From positions 2,821,501 to 2,885,500 of the forward strand of contig NZ_CP046176.1 in the NCBI RefSeq assembly GCF_013009555.1: a stretch of DNA of 64,000 bases, given 5' to 3'. Below are positions 47,071-55,961 of the stretch, piece by piece (the first letter of the stretch is position 1; each line of letters begins with the position of its first letter). The position numbers and the translations under genes are program-made. The DNA comes from Phocaeicola dorei (GTDB lineage Bacteria > Bacteroidota > Bacteroidia > Bacteroidales > Bacteroidaceae). The notes below the pieces were generated by a model. It was given only the letters and a program-made list of their open reading frames with translations, had not been told where the DNA came from and searched no databases.

Positions 47071-48962
47071 TACATATCCCAATTTATAGTTCCTTTTTTT
47101 CTTTGCTCGTTAAACTCATAAAAATTATTGTAACCCAAGTCTATCTTTAAAAATCTTGCTAAGGCTAAAGTTTCTTTGCTTGCTGTTGAATAATCTGAGT
47201 TTTCAATTGCTTCTGAAAATCTGTTTAAAATCTGACGTGATTCAAGACTGTATTGTCTCATTTTTTCAATAACGATTTCATTCATGTTATTTGTGGCTTG
47301 CTGAATATCATTAATTCTTTCATCAAATAATTCTTTTATTCTTGTATTTCTTTTTTCTGCTTTTACATTAAAAACATCAGCTTTATCTAAAAGATAAAAT
47401 ACCAGCATCGAAGCTAACCCAGAAAGCAACGTTGATATAGATCCTCGTAAACTTTCGGGTATGACAGGTAATTTTTCGAGCATAGAATCAATCCAAATAC
47501 CACAAAATGCTGCTGCGCTGGCTCCAAAAATTTTAAGTATAGCATCACCTTTTTCTGCCGGTGTAGATTTATTGGCATTTTCTCCAAATAGTACGCTGTA
47601 AGATTGCATCATAATCTTAATTCCCTCCTTAATTATTCTAAAAGCATGTTTGAAAATACCAACAAACATTCCTAAAATTCCTTCAAGAATAGCAGAAATA
47701 AGATTCTTCAAATTATCCATTATGGAAGAGAATGCATTACCGAGATCTGAAATCTGGTTCCATACATACTCTTTAACTCGACCAAACCGAATAGAGAATG
47801 CATCTTTATAGGTGTAAGCATTTACGCCTTCTATAAAACCATTTAGTATGGAATCTTTCATTTCAAAATAAAGAGGTTTTATCATAAAAAGAATAGCAGA
47901 TCCCATTGCGTACATCATAGTTTGATTACCTGCATTTGCTAAGTTCTCCTTATGAATTTCATAAGCTTTCCCATGTGCCAGTTCCTTGTCTAATGTTTCT
48001 CTCTCATCTTTAGTTAATTTACGCCCTAATTCTTTTTCTTTCTGCTGGTATGATTCCTTCCGTTTATCTCTATCAGCTTGTCCCTGCCCCAATAGATTCT
48101 TAATAACTGTTTTATTTATACCATTTTCCAAGGCCTGTTTTGCTTCCTGTTCCATTCTAATCATATTAGCCTTCTGCTCTGGTGTTAATTCAATATAATC
48201 TTTTCCTTGGGATTTTAGTATTTCTTGTTGCTCAATAAATTTGCTGTTGGACATGTCTCTTTTAGGATTATTGATTCTTCGTCCTGTAATAGCCAAATTA
48301 TCCTCTGAATTTGCAATTCGTTTTATATCACCATCACTGAGACCGGCATTATTTTGGAGTTGATCAAAAATCTGCTTTAATGGTACAATATGGTCAGTTT
48401 CTGCATTATACAAATTATTGGGATCATTCCTCCTCAAATCAGGGTTATTCTTTTTAGCAGTAATATTTTTTTCACCTGTATATTCATCCGTTAAATTTTT
48501 AACAGTTCCAGCATCTTCAACTCTTTTCTTCTTGTAGCGCCCCATTTCGCTAGGATTTTCGTATATCGTTCGATTATAGTTAGGGCGATTATTAATACCC
48601 CATTTTTTGTTGATATTTTCCTGGTTGTAATTTTCAACAAAAGTATCTGGCAATAGATATATTGCTTGTCCGTCATAATTAAAAGTACGACATTCCAACA
48701 TCACACGGTTTGCGTTCAAACCTAGTTTACGTGTAAATCCTTTAAAAATCGGTAGCATTAATAAAGAGTCAACAATTGATGTCATTACAGGAGTAACCAC
48801 ATTGTTAATCATGTCTTCTTTTTGAAAATCCTTATTGATTCGTTCAAGCATATCCTGCGCAGATTCACAGTCATATTGTTCTAACTGCATTAAAAGGAAT
48901 GGTACCTCTAATGGAGAAGCTTCATTTATTTTTTTTTGAAATTGCTCTATATCTAAACTCAT
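47070..48962 (-). CDS. Unknown membrane protein with HNH-like motif (630 aa)
   Basis: Not a family I know. Residues about 165-235 resemble an HNH nuclease core: a NNPDLRRNDPNNLYNAETDH stretch leading to DHIVPLK (about 188-195), and LAITGRR.N..K.DMSN (about 220-235), a DH...N...N-like spacing. The downstream half has three or four hydrophobic segments (about 350-370, 415-440, 480-500 and 510-530), so the nuclease-like domain would be tethered to the inner membrane. A full promoter is at 48988-49018; the start at 48962 is ATG, whereas an in-frame TTG at 48971 is rejected. With the 356-aa gene it makes a two-gene module inserted in the transfer region. Confidence 0.75.
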   Translation of the reverse strand: MSLDIEQFQKKINEASPLEVPFLLMQLEQYDCESAQDMLERINKDFQKEDMINNVVTPVMTSIVDSLLMLPIFKGFTRKLGLNANRVMLECRTFNYDGQAIYLLPDTFVENYNQENINKKWGINNRPNYNRTIYENPSEMGRYKKKRVEDAGTVKNLTDEYTGEKNITAKKNNPDLRRNDPNNLYNAETDHIVPLKQIFDQLQNNAGLSDGDIKRIANSEDNLAITGRRINNPKRDMSNSKFIEQQEILKSQGKDYIELTPEQKANMIRMEQEAKQALENGINKTVIKNLLGQGQADRDKRKESYQQKEKELGRKLTKDERETLDKELAHGKAYEIHKENLANAGNQTMMYAMGSAILFMIKPLYFEMKDSILNGFIEGVNAYTYKDAFSIRFGRVKEYVWNQISDLGNAFSSIMDNLKNLISAILEGILGMFVGIFKHAFRIIKEGIKIMMQSYSVLFGENANKSTPAEKGDAILKIFGASAAAFCGIWIDSMLEKLPVIPESLRGSISTLLSGLASMLVFYLLDKADVFNVKAEKRNTRIKELFDERINDIQQATNNMNEIVIEKMRQYSLESRQILNRFSEAIENSDYSTASKETLALARFLKIDLGYNNFYEFNEQRKKGTINWDM

Positions 48963-48987
48963 AATAATCAAATTTGTATTCCTTTTA

Positions 48988-49018
48988 CAAAGTTATTTAT
49001 ATCGATCAGAACAGCAAA
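48988..49018 (-). promoter_or_regulatory. Promoter of the HNH/membrane two-gene module
   Basis: On the minus strand TTTG (49015-49018) and TAACTTTG (48988-48995) are 19 bp apart, an exact fit to the Bacteroides consensus, 25 bases before the ATG at 48962. Confidence 0.7.
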
Positions 49019-49033
49019 TTCTTTTGACTTATT

Positions 49034-49669
49034 TCAAAGGCTTTTTAGTATACAATATATGGCTTTTTTATACATAGGATTTTCTGCATACCCAATTTCT
49101 TCAAGCCAAAGCAGATAGTTACCCCCTTTATACTTGTATTGCACTTTAGTATAATAAGCCTGGACACTTTCCGTCCAATGATTGAATTCATAGTATTTCC
49201 CTGTACGTGGATTGGTAAGTCCGAAAAGATTGTGTTTGTTCCGGCATACTGAAGAATGGAACCATCCGGTTTCCAGTATAGCCTGAGCCAATACGATTTT
49301 AGGATATAGGATTCCGTTTCTTATGATTTCTTTATAAAGGTTGGGGATGGTAAGTTCAGGAAAATGATTTTCTGATTTAGTAATATCATCTGTTTTCTTT
49401 TGCAGTTCTGTTTTTAGGGATGCTTTCTTGTCACTATTCCGGCTAATATTTTCCAATTTTTTCTTATTGTCCGGTCCGACAATCAGGGTATCCTTTACCA
49501 TCATCTTATTCTTTTTGCCTTCTGTAACATCCTTTCCAGCATGGTTATAAGCCTCTTTTTGTCTTTCTGTTGGCAGAATTTCCGAATCTCTGGTTATCGT
49601 ATAGAACTGTGCCGATACGCTTACCGGCAGCAGCATTAACAGCAGTGAAATCAGAATAGTGTTGTGCAT
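49034..49669 (-). CDS. Exported peptidoglycan hydrolase (glucosaminidase/GH73 type)
   Basis: Cuts the cell wall to allow the transfer channel through. From the ATG at 49669 (MHNTILIS) there is a signal peptide ending SVSAQF; the rest has a disordered Lys/Asn/Asp-rich part (about 30-95) and a C-terminal glucosaminidase domain with QAILETGWFHSSVCRNKHNLFGL (catalytic Glu in LETG, about residue 135) and FNHWTESVQAYY. The upstream in-frame ATGs (49708 and 49699) are inside the 5' leader and would place residues before the signal. It diverges from the DUF4099 gene, with TATATTTG on the minus strand (49726-49733) as its -7 element. Confidence 0.85.
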   Translation of the reverse strand: MHNTILISLLLMLLPVSVSAQFYTITRDSEILPTERQKEAYNHAGKDVTEGKKNKMMVKDTLIVGPDNKKKLENISRNSDKKASLKTELQKKTDDITKSENHFPELTIPNLYKEIIRNGILYPKIVLAQAILETGWFHSSVCRNKHNLFGLTNPRTGKYYEFNHWTESVQAYYTKVQYKYKGGNYLLWLEEIGYAENPMYKKAIYCILKSL

Positions 49670-49694
49670 TTCTTTTTCAGGAGATTGCCGTGAA

Positions 49695-49733
49695 TACATT
49701 TGTGGCATTCAGGCGATTAGAACCGCAAATATA
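49695..49733. promoter_or_regulatory. Divergent -7 elements between the hydrolase and DUF4099 genes
   Basis: On the plus strand TACATTTG (49695-49702) and on the minus strand TATATTTG (49726-49733) both fit TAnnTTTG, each pointing toward its own gene. No good TTTG at -33 is seen for either, so activation may need a factor. Confidence 0.45.
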
Positions 49734-49752
49734 ACAGCTTAATTACAGTAAT

Positions 49753-50538
49753 ATGGAAATGCACAACAGAAATCAGTCCGGTTTGTTGCCATACGAAAAA
49801 CTGGCAATACTGGGTATCGACCGTGAAAAGGCGGATAGTTTACCCATGGAAGTGAAGGAGAAGCTGATGGCAGGTGAAGTGACTCCCATCATGCAGGTAT
49901 CCATCAACGCCAGGAACGGCAGCATCATCACCATGCCGATGAAGCTACAGATGACTACAGACAAAAACGGTGCTCCGGCTCTTATTGCCTATCCGGTACG
50001 TGCCGAACTGGACCGGGAACGCAACAAGGTTCTCAATCTCACTCAGCAGGAGGCTGAACGCCTGGCCAGAGGTGAGGTAATTCAGAAGGCGATCAATGTG
50101 AACGGTGAAAAGACTCAGCAGTATCTGCAGCTTGATCCCGAAACGAAATCCGTCATTCACAAGCGTGTCACTGACATCAAGCTGGAGCAGCGTCTGAAGG
50201 ACATGGAGAAGGTAAACGACATTGAACTGGGTATGCAGCAGAAGCAGCAGGTACGGGAGGGAAAACCTGTTGAACTGAATGTGGGCGGCGAGAAGGTTTC
50301 AGTCGGCATTGACCTGAAGGAGCAACAGGGATTCAAGCTTATCAAGGGTGACATGAAGGAATGGGAAAGACAGCAGAAGCTCCGCTATGACGAGATTCAT
50401 CCTGAATATCTTGGTCTTGTCATGACTGACAAGAACCGTTGGGAGTATCAGAAGGTGGTGGACAAACAGTCCGTTGAGCGTGCCATTTCACTCTCTCCAT
50501 CCTGGAAGGAAACAAAAGCAAACAGCCTTAAACTCTAA
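49753..50538 (+). CDS. DUF4099/DUF3945 domain protein of the ICE
   Basis: Function unknown. Residues 8-80 have the DUF4099 opening (LLPYEKLAILGIDREKADSLP) and the rest the DUF3945-like part (about 85-255), Lys/Glu/Gln-rich. Proteins of this type are common beside tra genes and topoisomerases in Bacteroidales ICEs. It starts the second plus-strand block and lies 11 bases before a related gene. Confidence 0.8.
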   Translation: MEMHNRNQSGLLPYEKLAILGIDREKADSLPMEVKEKLMAGEVTPIMQVSINARNGSIITMPMKLQMTTDKNGAPALIAYPVRAELDRERNKVLNLTQQEAERLARGEVIQKAINVNGEKTQQYLQLDPETKSVIHKRVTDIKLEQRLKDMEKVNDIELGMQQKQQVREGKPVELNVGGEKVSVGIDLKEQQGFKLIKGDMKEWERQQKLRYDEIHPEYLGLVMTDKNRWEYQKVVDKQSVERAISLSPSWKETKANSLKL

Positions 50539-50549
50539 TACTGATTCTT

Positions 50550-51857
50550 ATGGCCCCAAAGACAGATTCAGATAATGATAACGGTATCATCCGGCAGTTC
50601 AACGAACTGAAGAAGAAGCATCCGGATGCCATGCTACTGTTCAGACGGAACAGTTTCTATGAACTCTATAAGCAGGATGCCGTAAAGGCTGCCGCAGTGC
50701 TTGCCATCGAAATTGCAGATAGGATTCTGCCTGATTACAAGAAACCGGTAAAGGTTGCATCATTCCCTCAATCAGCACTGGACATTTATCTGCCCAGACT
50801 AATACGTTCTGGAATAAGGGTTGCAATCTGTGATGCCTTGGACAATCCTTTGAAGAAGAAGGCCAGACAGGACAAGGCTGAAAATAATGACAGAACCATT
50901 CAAAACAATACAGATATGGGAAAGAAGAAAAAGGAACAGGGTGCGCAGGAAGTTCCTGACAGAACAGTGGAGAACACTGTCGATGTAAAACCTGCAAGGG
51001 AAAAGAAGTCGAAGGCCAAAGCTGAGACCGGGACGGATAATGAGGTAAAGACCGAAAAGAAGGACGAACAGAAAACGGAGACAGCCCAGGAACGCAAGCC
51101 CCGTGAGCCGCAGATGGTGACGGCCAACGGTCAAAAGGTTACTCATGGTCATGCCTACCAGAGTGCCACCAATCCTGCCGACTGGTACTTTACCGCAAAG
51201 ATTGACGGACAGCAGCTCAAACCCCAGAAGATGGAAGCAGCCGACCTTGCGGCCTATCAGAACAAGGAAATGACGGTGCCGCAGCTGATGGAACGCTACT
51301 ATCCGACAAAGCTGATGCCGAAGGTATCTGAGGAAGCCTTCCGTATGCCAATGGAGATTGCAGGACCAGACGGTTCTATAACCGTAAACAAGTTTAATGT
51401 CTATAAGGAGAAGGACGAGCAGCGTCCTGACTTTGGGAAATACAAGTTCTATGTTCAGGTTGGAGATACGAACATGTCAGCCGTGGCTTCACGCCAGGAC
51501 CTGAATGCCTACTTTGACAGGGTGGCCACTCCAAACCAGCTTATTGAAAAGAACTTCGGGGAACGTCTGCATCTGAAATCCGCATACGAGAAGTATCAGC
51601 TTCCTGAAGGTGTTGACCCCAAGGGTGTACGTGTAGCCAAGGACAGGAATGACAACAAGTGGAAGGTATCGGTTGACCTCGGAGAGAAAGGACAGACTTC
51701 CCGGCATGAAATCTCCTTCGATGACGGCTATTCGCTTTTCAAGACCAAGACGGCCACAAGGGAACAGATTGCAGCCAAATATCTGAATACGGAGATAACC
51801 GGTATGCTTGCCGCCAATACCGCAAAGGTGGAGAAAACGGCTTCTATGAAAATGTAA
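50550..51857 (+). CDS. MutS domain I-like / DUF3945 fusion protein
   Basis: Residues about 14-105 match the mismatch-recognition domain I of MutS, including the F-x-E motif in LLFRRNSFYELY and the end LPRLIRSGIRVAICDAL. The ATPase and clamp parts of MutS are missing. A Lys/Glu-rich linker (about 108-185) joins a C-terminal DUF3945-like domain (about 195-425: HAYQSATNPADWYFTAKIDG, AADLAAYQNKEMT). It may bind unusual DNA such as the transferred strand. Domain I without the rest of MutS is odd. It follows the DUF4099 gene and precedes a small acidic gene by 29 bases. Confidence 0.75.
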   Translation: MAPKTDSDNDNGIIRQFNELKKKHPDAMLLFRRNSFYELYKQDAVKAAAVLAIEIADRILPDYKKPVKVASFPQSALDIYLPRLIRSGIRVAICDALDNPLKKKARQDKAENNDRTIQNNTDMGKKKKEQGAQEVPDRTVENTVDVKPAREKKSKAKAETGTDNEVKTEKKDEQKTETAQERKPREPQMVTANGQKVTHGHAYQSATNPADWYFTAKIDGQQLKPQKMEAADLAAYQNKEMTVPQLMERYYPTKLMPKVSEEAFRMPMEIAGPDGSITVNKFNVYKEKDEQRPDFGKYKFYVQVGDTNMSAVASRQDLNAYFDRVATPNQLIEKNFGERLHLKSAYEKYQLPEGVDPKGVRVAKDRNDNKWKVSVDLGEKGQTSRHEISFDDGYSLFKTKTATREQIAAKYLNTEITGMLAANTAKVEKTASMKM

Positions 51858-51886
51858 CATAATCAGAAAACTAAAATACAAGTTAT

Positions 51887-52117
51887 ATGTCAGCTAAAAA
51901 GAATCATGAGGAGCTTGTGGAGCTTCTGCAGGAGGGCAAAATCGGTTTCCTCCGCTTTGTTATGGACAGTGAGAATGCAGATGATTATCTGGAATGGTGC
52001 CGTTCACACGGTACAGACCCTTCGGATGAATCGGCTGAGTTCTATGTGGAACAGACGGACATCGAGCAGATGGACCGTCAGGTAATGGATGACGACAGCT
52101 ATGGCATTTGGAACTGA
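51887..52117 (+). CDS. Small acidic protein of the ICE (76 aa)
   Basis: Highly acidic, no known motif. The second half (SHGTDPSDESAEFYVEQTDIEQMDRQVMDDDSYG) may be disordered. Its end overlaps the ArdC gene start by 29 bases, so the two are probably translated together. Confidence 0.6.
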   Translation: MSAKKNHEELVELLQEGKIGFLRFVMDSENADDYLEWCRSHGTDPSDESAEFYVEQTDIEQMDRQVMDDDSYGIWN

Positions 52118-53426
52118 CTCTCAGGGAAACAGCGGACAGGCGGCCATAGACCGCTTCGCTGCAATGATGATTGAGCGTATGCAGCAGATGAAGGATACCG
52201 GATGGAAACAGGGATGGATTGGCGGCGCATCAGGTTATGCCGGACTGCCGCAGAATGTGGGTGGCCGCAACTATTCCGGTTCAAATTCCTTCTTTCTTCA
52301 GATGCATACCGCAGCCATGAACTACCAGCTTCCGGTATATCTGACCTTCAAGCAGGCACATAACCTGAAGGCTCATGTCCTGAGGGGTGAAAAGGCCTTC
52401 CCGGTAGTGTACTGGGATATGATGATAAAGGACAGTCACGGCAAGAGGATAAGCACGGAGGAATACCGTGCAATGAGCAAGGAAGAGAAGAAGGATATGG
52501 ATGTCATTCCTTTCATCAAGTCATTCCCGGTGTACAATGTGGCTCAGACCAATCTGGCAGAAGTACAGCCGGAGAGGATGCAGAAGCTCATGGACAGGTT
52601 CAAGGTTCCGGAACTTCGGGATACGGAAGGTATGTACACCCATGCCGCACTCGACCGTATGGTAGAGACGCAGCAGTGGCTATGTCCGATACGTGCCGAT
52701 AAGCGTGAGAACGGTGCCTATTATTCTCCCTCAAAGGATATTGTAGTGCTGCCCATGAAGGCGCAGTTCAATATCGGTGATTCTCCGGAAGAAACCTACC
52801 GTGGTGGAATGGAGTATTATTCTACTATGCTCCATGAAATGACTCACTCCACCATGACACCGGAGCGTCTGAACAGGGAGATGGGCGGCAGGTTCGGTGA
52901 CCCGAAATATGCCAAGGAGGAGCTGGTGGCGGAACTTACGGCTGCCATGATCAGCCATTCCATGGGCTTTGATTCCAGGATAACGGACAACTCGGCTGCC
53001 TATCTGGACTCATGGATTGGTGTACTGAAACAGGAACCGAAGTTTATCGTATCAGTCATGGCTGACGTGAACAAAGCTTCCGACCTGATTCTTGACCATG
53101 TGGATAAACAGCGTCTGGCTCTCGGCGAACAGCCTTATCTGGCAAAGAATGACCCGCTGACTTCAATGAGTGCTGACGAAGAGAAATCTTTCAAGAATGC
53201 GGCCATTGTCAAGACCCGTTCCGGAGACTATGCCATCCGTGCGTCATACGATGGTGTGGAGCTGGGGCTGAAGAAGGTTTCCAAGGAAACGGCCAAAACA
53301 TTCTTCCAGCTTACGGACTGGAAGGACAAGGAGGCTTTCCTGAACATGACGGCACGGAAGACATACGAACCGGAGATTACTATGATGAGTAGGAACCGAA
53401 ATGCCGGTACAGGACTTGGTATATGA
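52089..53426 (+). CDS. ArdC-like antirestriction / zincin protein
   Basis: Protects incoming DNA in a new host; ArdC-family proteins bind single-stranded DNA. The N-terminal region (about 12-110: RFAAMMIERMQQMKDTGW... VYLTFKQAHNL... AFPVVYWD) is the ArdC_N domain. The C-terminal region is a metallopeptidase-like fold with HEMTH (about residue 255) and a downstream Glu in AKEELVAELTAAM. A second ATG at 52101 would give MAFGTDSQG and is possible. The overlap with the 76-aa gene is 29 bases. Confidence 0.88.
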   Translation: MTTAMAFGTDSQGNSGQAAIDRFAAMMIERMQQMKDTGWKQGWIGGASGYAGLPQNVGGRNYSGSNSFFLQMHTAAMNYQLPVYLTFKQAHNLKAHVLRGEKAFPVVYWDMMIKDSHGKRISTEEYRAMSKEEKKDMDVIPFIKSFPVYNVAQTNLAEVQPERMQKLMDRFKVPELRDTEGMYTHAALDRMVETQQWLCPIRADKRENGAYYSPSKDIVVLPMKAQFNIGDSPEETYRGGMEYYSTMLHEMTHSTMTPERLNREMGGRFGDPKYAKEELVAELTAAMISHSMGFDSRITDNSAAYLDSWIGVLKQEPKFIVSVMADVNKASDLILDHVDKQRLALGEQPYLAKNDPLTSMSADEEKSFKNAAIVKTRSGDYAIRASYDGVELGLKKVSKETAKTFFQLTDWKDKEAFLNMTARKTYEPEITMMSRNRNAGTGLGI

Positions 53427-53455
53427 AATCTGTATAACATCTTAAATCGGAAAGC

Positions 53456-54643
53456 ATGAGTGACTACAAGGTTAATTTCAGGGAAATGAAATCCCGTGTG
53501 GGGATTGATGACATTGCATATGCTCTGGGATACCGTCTGGACAGGAAAGCCGGTATCGGACGTTACATCGAGCTAGTACTCGGTGAAGGCGGTAACAAAA
53601 GGGATACGCTGATTGTCAGCCATCCGAACGACAAGGCGGCACAGACCTTCTTCCGCCGTGACGGTTCCAAGGGCGATGTGGTGACACTCATACGTGAGAA
53701 TCTGTCTTCCTTTACCGTTTCGGGAAAGGATGAATGGCAGAAGATAGCCAAGGTCATGGCACGCTTTGCCAACATGCCGGAACCGGAATACAGGGAGGAC
53801 AGGGAGTATGTTAAATCGGCAGGAAAATCATGCGGTGTGTTTGACGTTTCCAGATATGAGGTGAAGCCGGTTGATACAGGTAAAATACCGGGACTGTTTT
53901 CCCGGCGCGGACTGTCCAAAGCGACCGTAACGGCTCTTTCACCCTTTATTTCCCTTATAAGGGACAGGAACAACGGAAAGTTTGAAGGCTACAATATCGG
54001 ATTCCCATATACTGACGGAAAGGGAAATGAAGTCAGGGGGTATGAAATCAGAGGACATGGCGGTTACAAGTCGAAGGCTGCCGGTACGGATTCGTCATCC
54101 TCGGCATGGGTGGCTGTTCCTTCGGGTATCAGTCCGGACAATGTAAGAAGCGTGTTCTTCTGTGAATCTGCATTTGATGCCATGGCCTTCTACCAGATGA
54201 ACCGGATACAGATTGGGGACAGTGCGGCTCTGGTTTCACTGGGCGGTACATTCTCTGACAGGCAGATAACCGGAGTCATGGAACGCTTTCCTAATGCACG
54301 TGCCTTCGACTGTTTTGACAACGACCTGGCCGGGAGGATATACGGACTGCGCATGATGGCTCTGCAGGAAGGTATTCAGATGAAGATAAGCAGGACTGAC
54401 GGCGGTATCCGGATTGAAGCGAAAGGAAAGGTATTCGAGCCTGACATGGAGCGTCCCCTACTGGCTCAGGTTGCCAGGCAGCTGAATATCCGGTACCGCA
54501 TGGGACAGTGGCTTCCTCCGAAGGTTTTCAAGGACTGGAACGACTGCCTGCTGAACAGGCCGATGGAGCCGGTGATTTCACCACACAAAGAGGAACGTGA
54601 ACAGAATCTGAGCGAACAAAGGAATAAAGGACGTAAAATCTGA
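53456..54643 (+). CDS. Toprim-domain protein, primase-like
   Basis: Probably primes or processes the transferred single strand. The N-terminal region (about 10-110) resembles the DUF3991-type head of ICE primases, and the Toprim domain lies at about 220-310: VFFCESAFDAMAFYQ (catalytic Glu) and FDCFDNDLAGR (Asp-x-Asp). No zinc finger of the DnaG type is visible. It lies 5 bases before the next gene. This is the type that traP represents in CTnDOT-like elements. Confidence 0.8.
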   Translation: MSDYKVNFREMKSRVGIDDIAYALGYRLDRKAGIGRYIELVLGEGGNKRDTLIVSHPNDKAAQTFFRRDGSKGDVVTLIRENLSSFTVSGKDEWQKIAKVMARFANMPEPEYREDREYVKSAGKSCGVFDVSRYEVKPVDTGKIPGLFSRRGLSKATVTALSPFISLIRDRNNGKFEGYNIGFPYTDGKGNEVRGYEIRGHGGYKSKAAGTDSSSSAWVAVPSGISPDNVRSVFFCESAFDAMAFYQMNRIQIGDSAALVSLGGTFSDRQITGVMERFPNARAFDCFDNDLAGRIYGLRMMALQEGIQMKISRTDGGIRIEAKGKVFEPDMERPLLAQVARQLNIRYRMGQWLPPKVFKDWNDCLLNRPMEPVISPHKEEREQNLSEQRNKGRKI

Positions 54644-54648
54644 ATGAT

Positions 54649-55389
54649 ATGAACAGAATCAAGTTAAGAATAACGGTAGTGACTGCTTTGGCGGTTTTTA
54701 TGCTGAAAGGTACGGACACTTTTGCACAACAGACAGACCCGACTCTGACGGGTGCTGTCTTTGCACAGACTTCCACTCTGAAGAATATCTATGACAAACG
54801 CCAAAAGGCACACGAGAAAATCATTGCTGCCGAGACTGCCGTAACGGTTGCACTCGACAGGGTACACAGTGTGGAGGACAAGATGCTGGAATATCTTTCC
54901 AATGCACAGGGTGCCATGCAGAATCTCTATCAGATTAAGCGTGCCGGGGAACTGGTGGCCACGGAGATACCTCAGAACTGCAGCCTGCTGCTCAAATCGG
55001 TCGGCAGTAACCTGAAGGGAACGGCCATTGCTGCAATCGTCTCGGACGAGCTGGCTGATGCCGCAACCCAGATGGCTGCGCTTTATCCGTTCATGAAGCA
55101 GCTGGTGACTTCCGGAAGCTATGACACAGACGGTTCTGACGGAAGCAAGGAGAAGCACAAGGTAAACCTGCTCAGTTCTTCCGAGCGGTACTACATTGCA
55201 AACGAGGTACTGACCAGACTGGAGGCTGTCAATACCGACCTCTTTATCCTGGCATGGCAGGTACGCACACTCTCATGGAACGACCTCTGGTTCTCTCTTG
55301 ACCCGGAAGGATGGGCAAGCGTGATGTCCGGCAAGAACATCATAGGAGGAATCGTTGCGGACTGGAACCGGGGGTTCTCATTCAATTAA
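54649..55389 (+). CDS. Exported tra-like protein, paralogue of the gene at 35934
   Basis: The signal peptide ends TFAQQ (about residue 25) and the mature part is helical. The C-terminal LWFSLDPEGWASVMSGKN...IVADWN matches that of the protein at 35934-36674 (FFAIDPEGWANVV...LVQDWN), so an ancient duplication within the element is likely. It may form a second envelope part or a spare subunit. Confidence 0.7.
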   Translation: MNRIKLRITVVTALAVFMLKGTDTFAQQTDPTLTGAVFAQTSTLKNIYDKRQKAHEKIIAAETAVTVALDRVHSVEDKMLEYLSNAQGAMQNLYQIKRAGELVATEIPQNCSLLLKSVGSNLKGTAIAAIVSDELADAATQMAALYPFMKQLVTSGSYDTDGSDGSKEKHKVNLLSSSERYYIANEVLTRLEAVNTDLFILAWQVRTLSWNDLWFSLDPEGWASVMSGKNIIGGIVADWNRGFSFN

Positions 55390-55415
55390 TTCAAACATTG
55401 TAATTTATCAGGAAT

Positions 55416-55961
55416 ATGGATTCAGAAAAGAAGATTATAGGATGCTGTCCGTTCTGCGGCGGCAACGTGGTGAAGACCTGTAAGGGGTATCGCTGCGAAA
55501 ACAACACAGGTGAGCATCCTTCTTGTGTGCTCAACATCAATGCCATCATCGGCAACCGGAAAATGAATGACGGGGAGATTGCCGAATTTCTGGAGAAACG
55601 CCGAATTCTTTTGGACGGATTCTCCACCAAGGATGGCAAGACTTTCCCGACAGTGCTGGAACTTGCTGATGACGGTGCAGTCAATATGCAGTCCGTTATC
55701 GGCAGGTGTCCGCACTGCAGCGGCGAGGTACGTGTGGGGACAAGGGCTTTCAACTGTTCCAACTACAGCAATCAGGAAGCACCGTGTTCATTCGCCATAT
55801 GGAGGAATATAGGAGGCCATCAGCTGACACTGGAAGAGGCGAAGGAACTTTGTGAGAAGAACATTACTTCATCCGAACTGGAGATGTACCGGGAGGACGG
55901 TTCCATTTACCGCAAACGCCTCGGTCTTGCTCCGGACAAACTTCAAATCGTAAAGATATGA
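55416..55961 (+). CDS. Protein with two topoisomerase C-terminal-type zinc repeats
   Basis: Two repeats of the topoisomerase C-terminal kind: the first starts GCCPFCGGNVVKTCKGYRC (about residues 10-28), the second GRCPHCSGEVRVGTRAFNC (about 98-116), each with a later conserved L-x(4)-A/E-LL-like helix. Four Cys in each likely bind zinc. Such repeats bind single-stranded DNA in topoisomerase I/III; here they stand alone. The end overlaps the next gene by 4 bases. Confidence 0.7.
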   Translation: MDSEKKIIGCCPFCGGNVVKTCKGYRCENNTGEHPSCVLNINAIIGNRKMNDGEIAEFLEKRRILLDGFSTKDGKTFPTVLELADDGAVNMQSVIGRCPHCSGEVRVGTRAFNCSNYSNQEAPCSFAIWRNIGGHQLTLEEAKELCEKNITSSELEMYREDGSIYRKRLGLAPDKLQIVKI

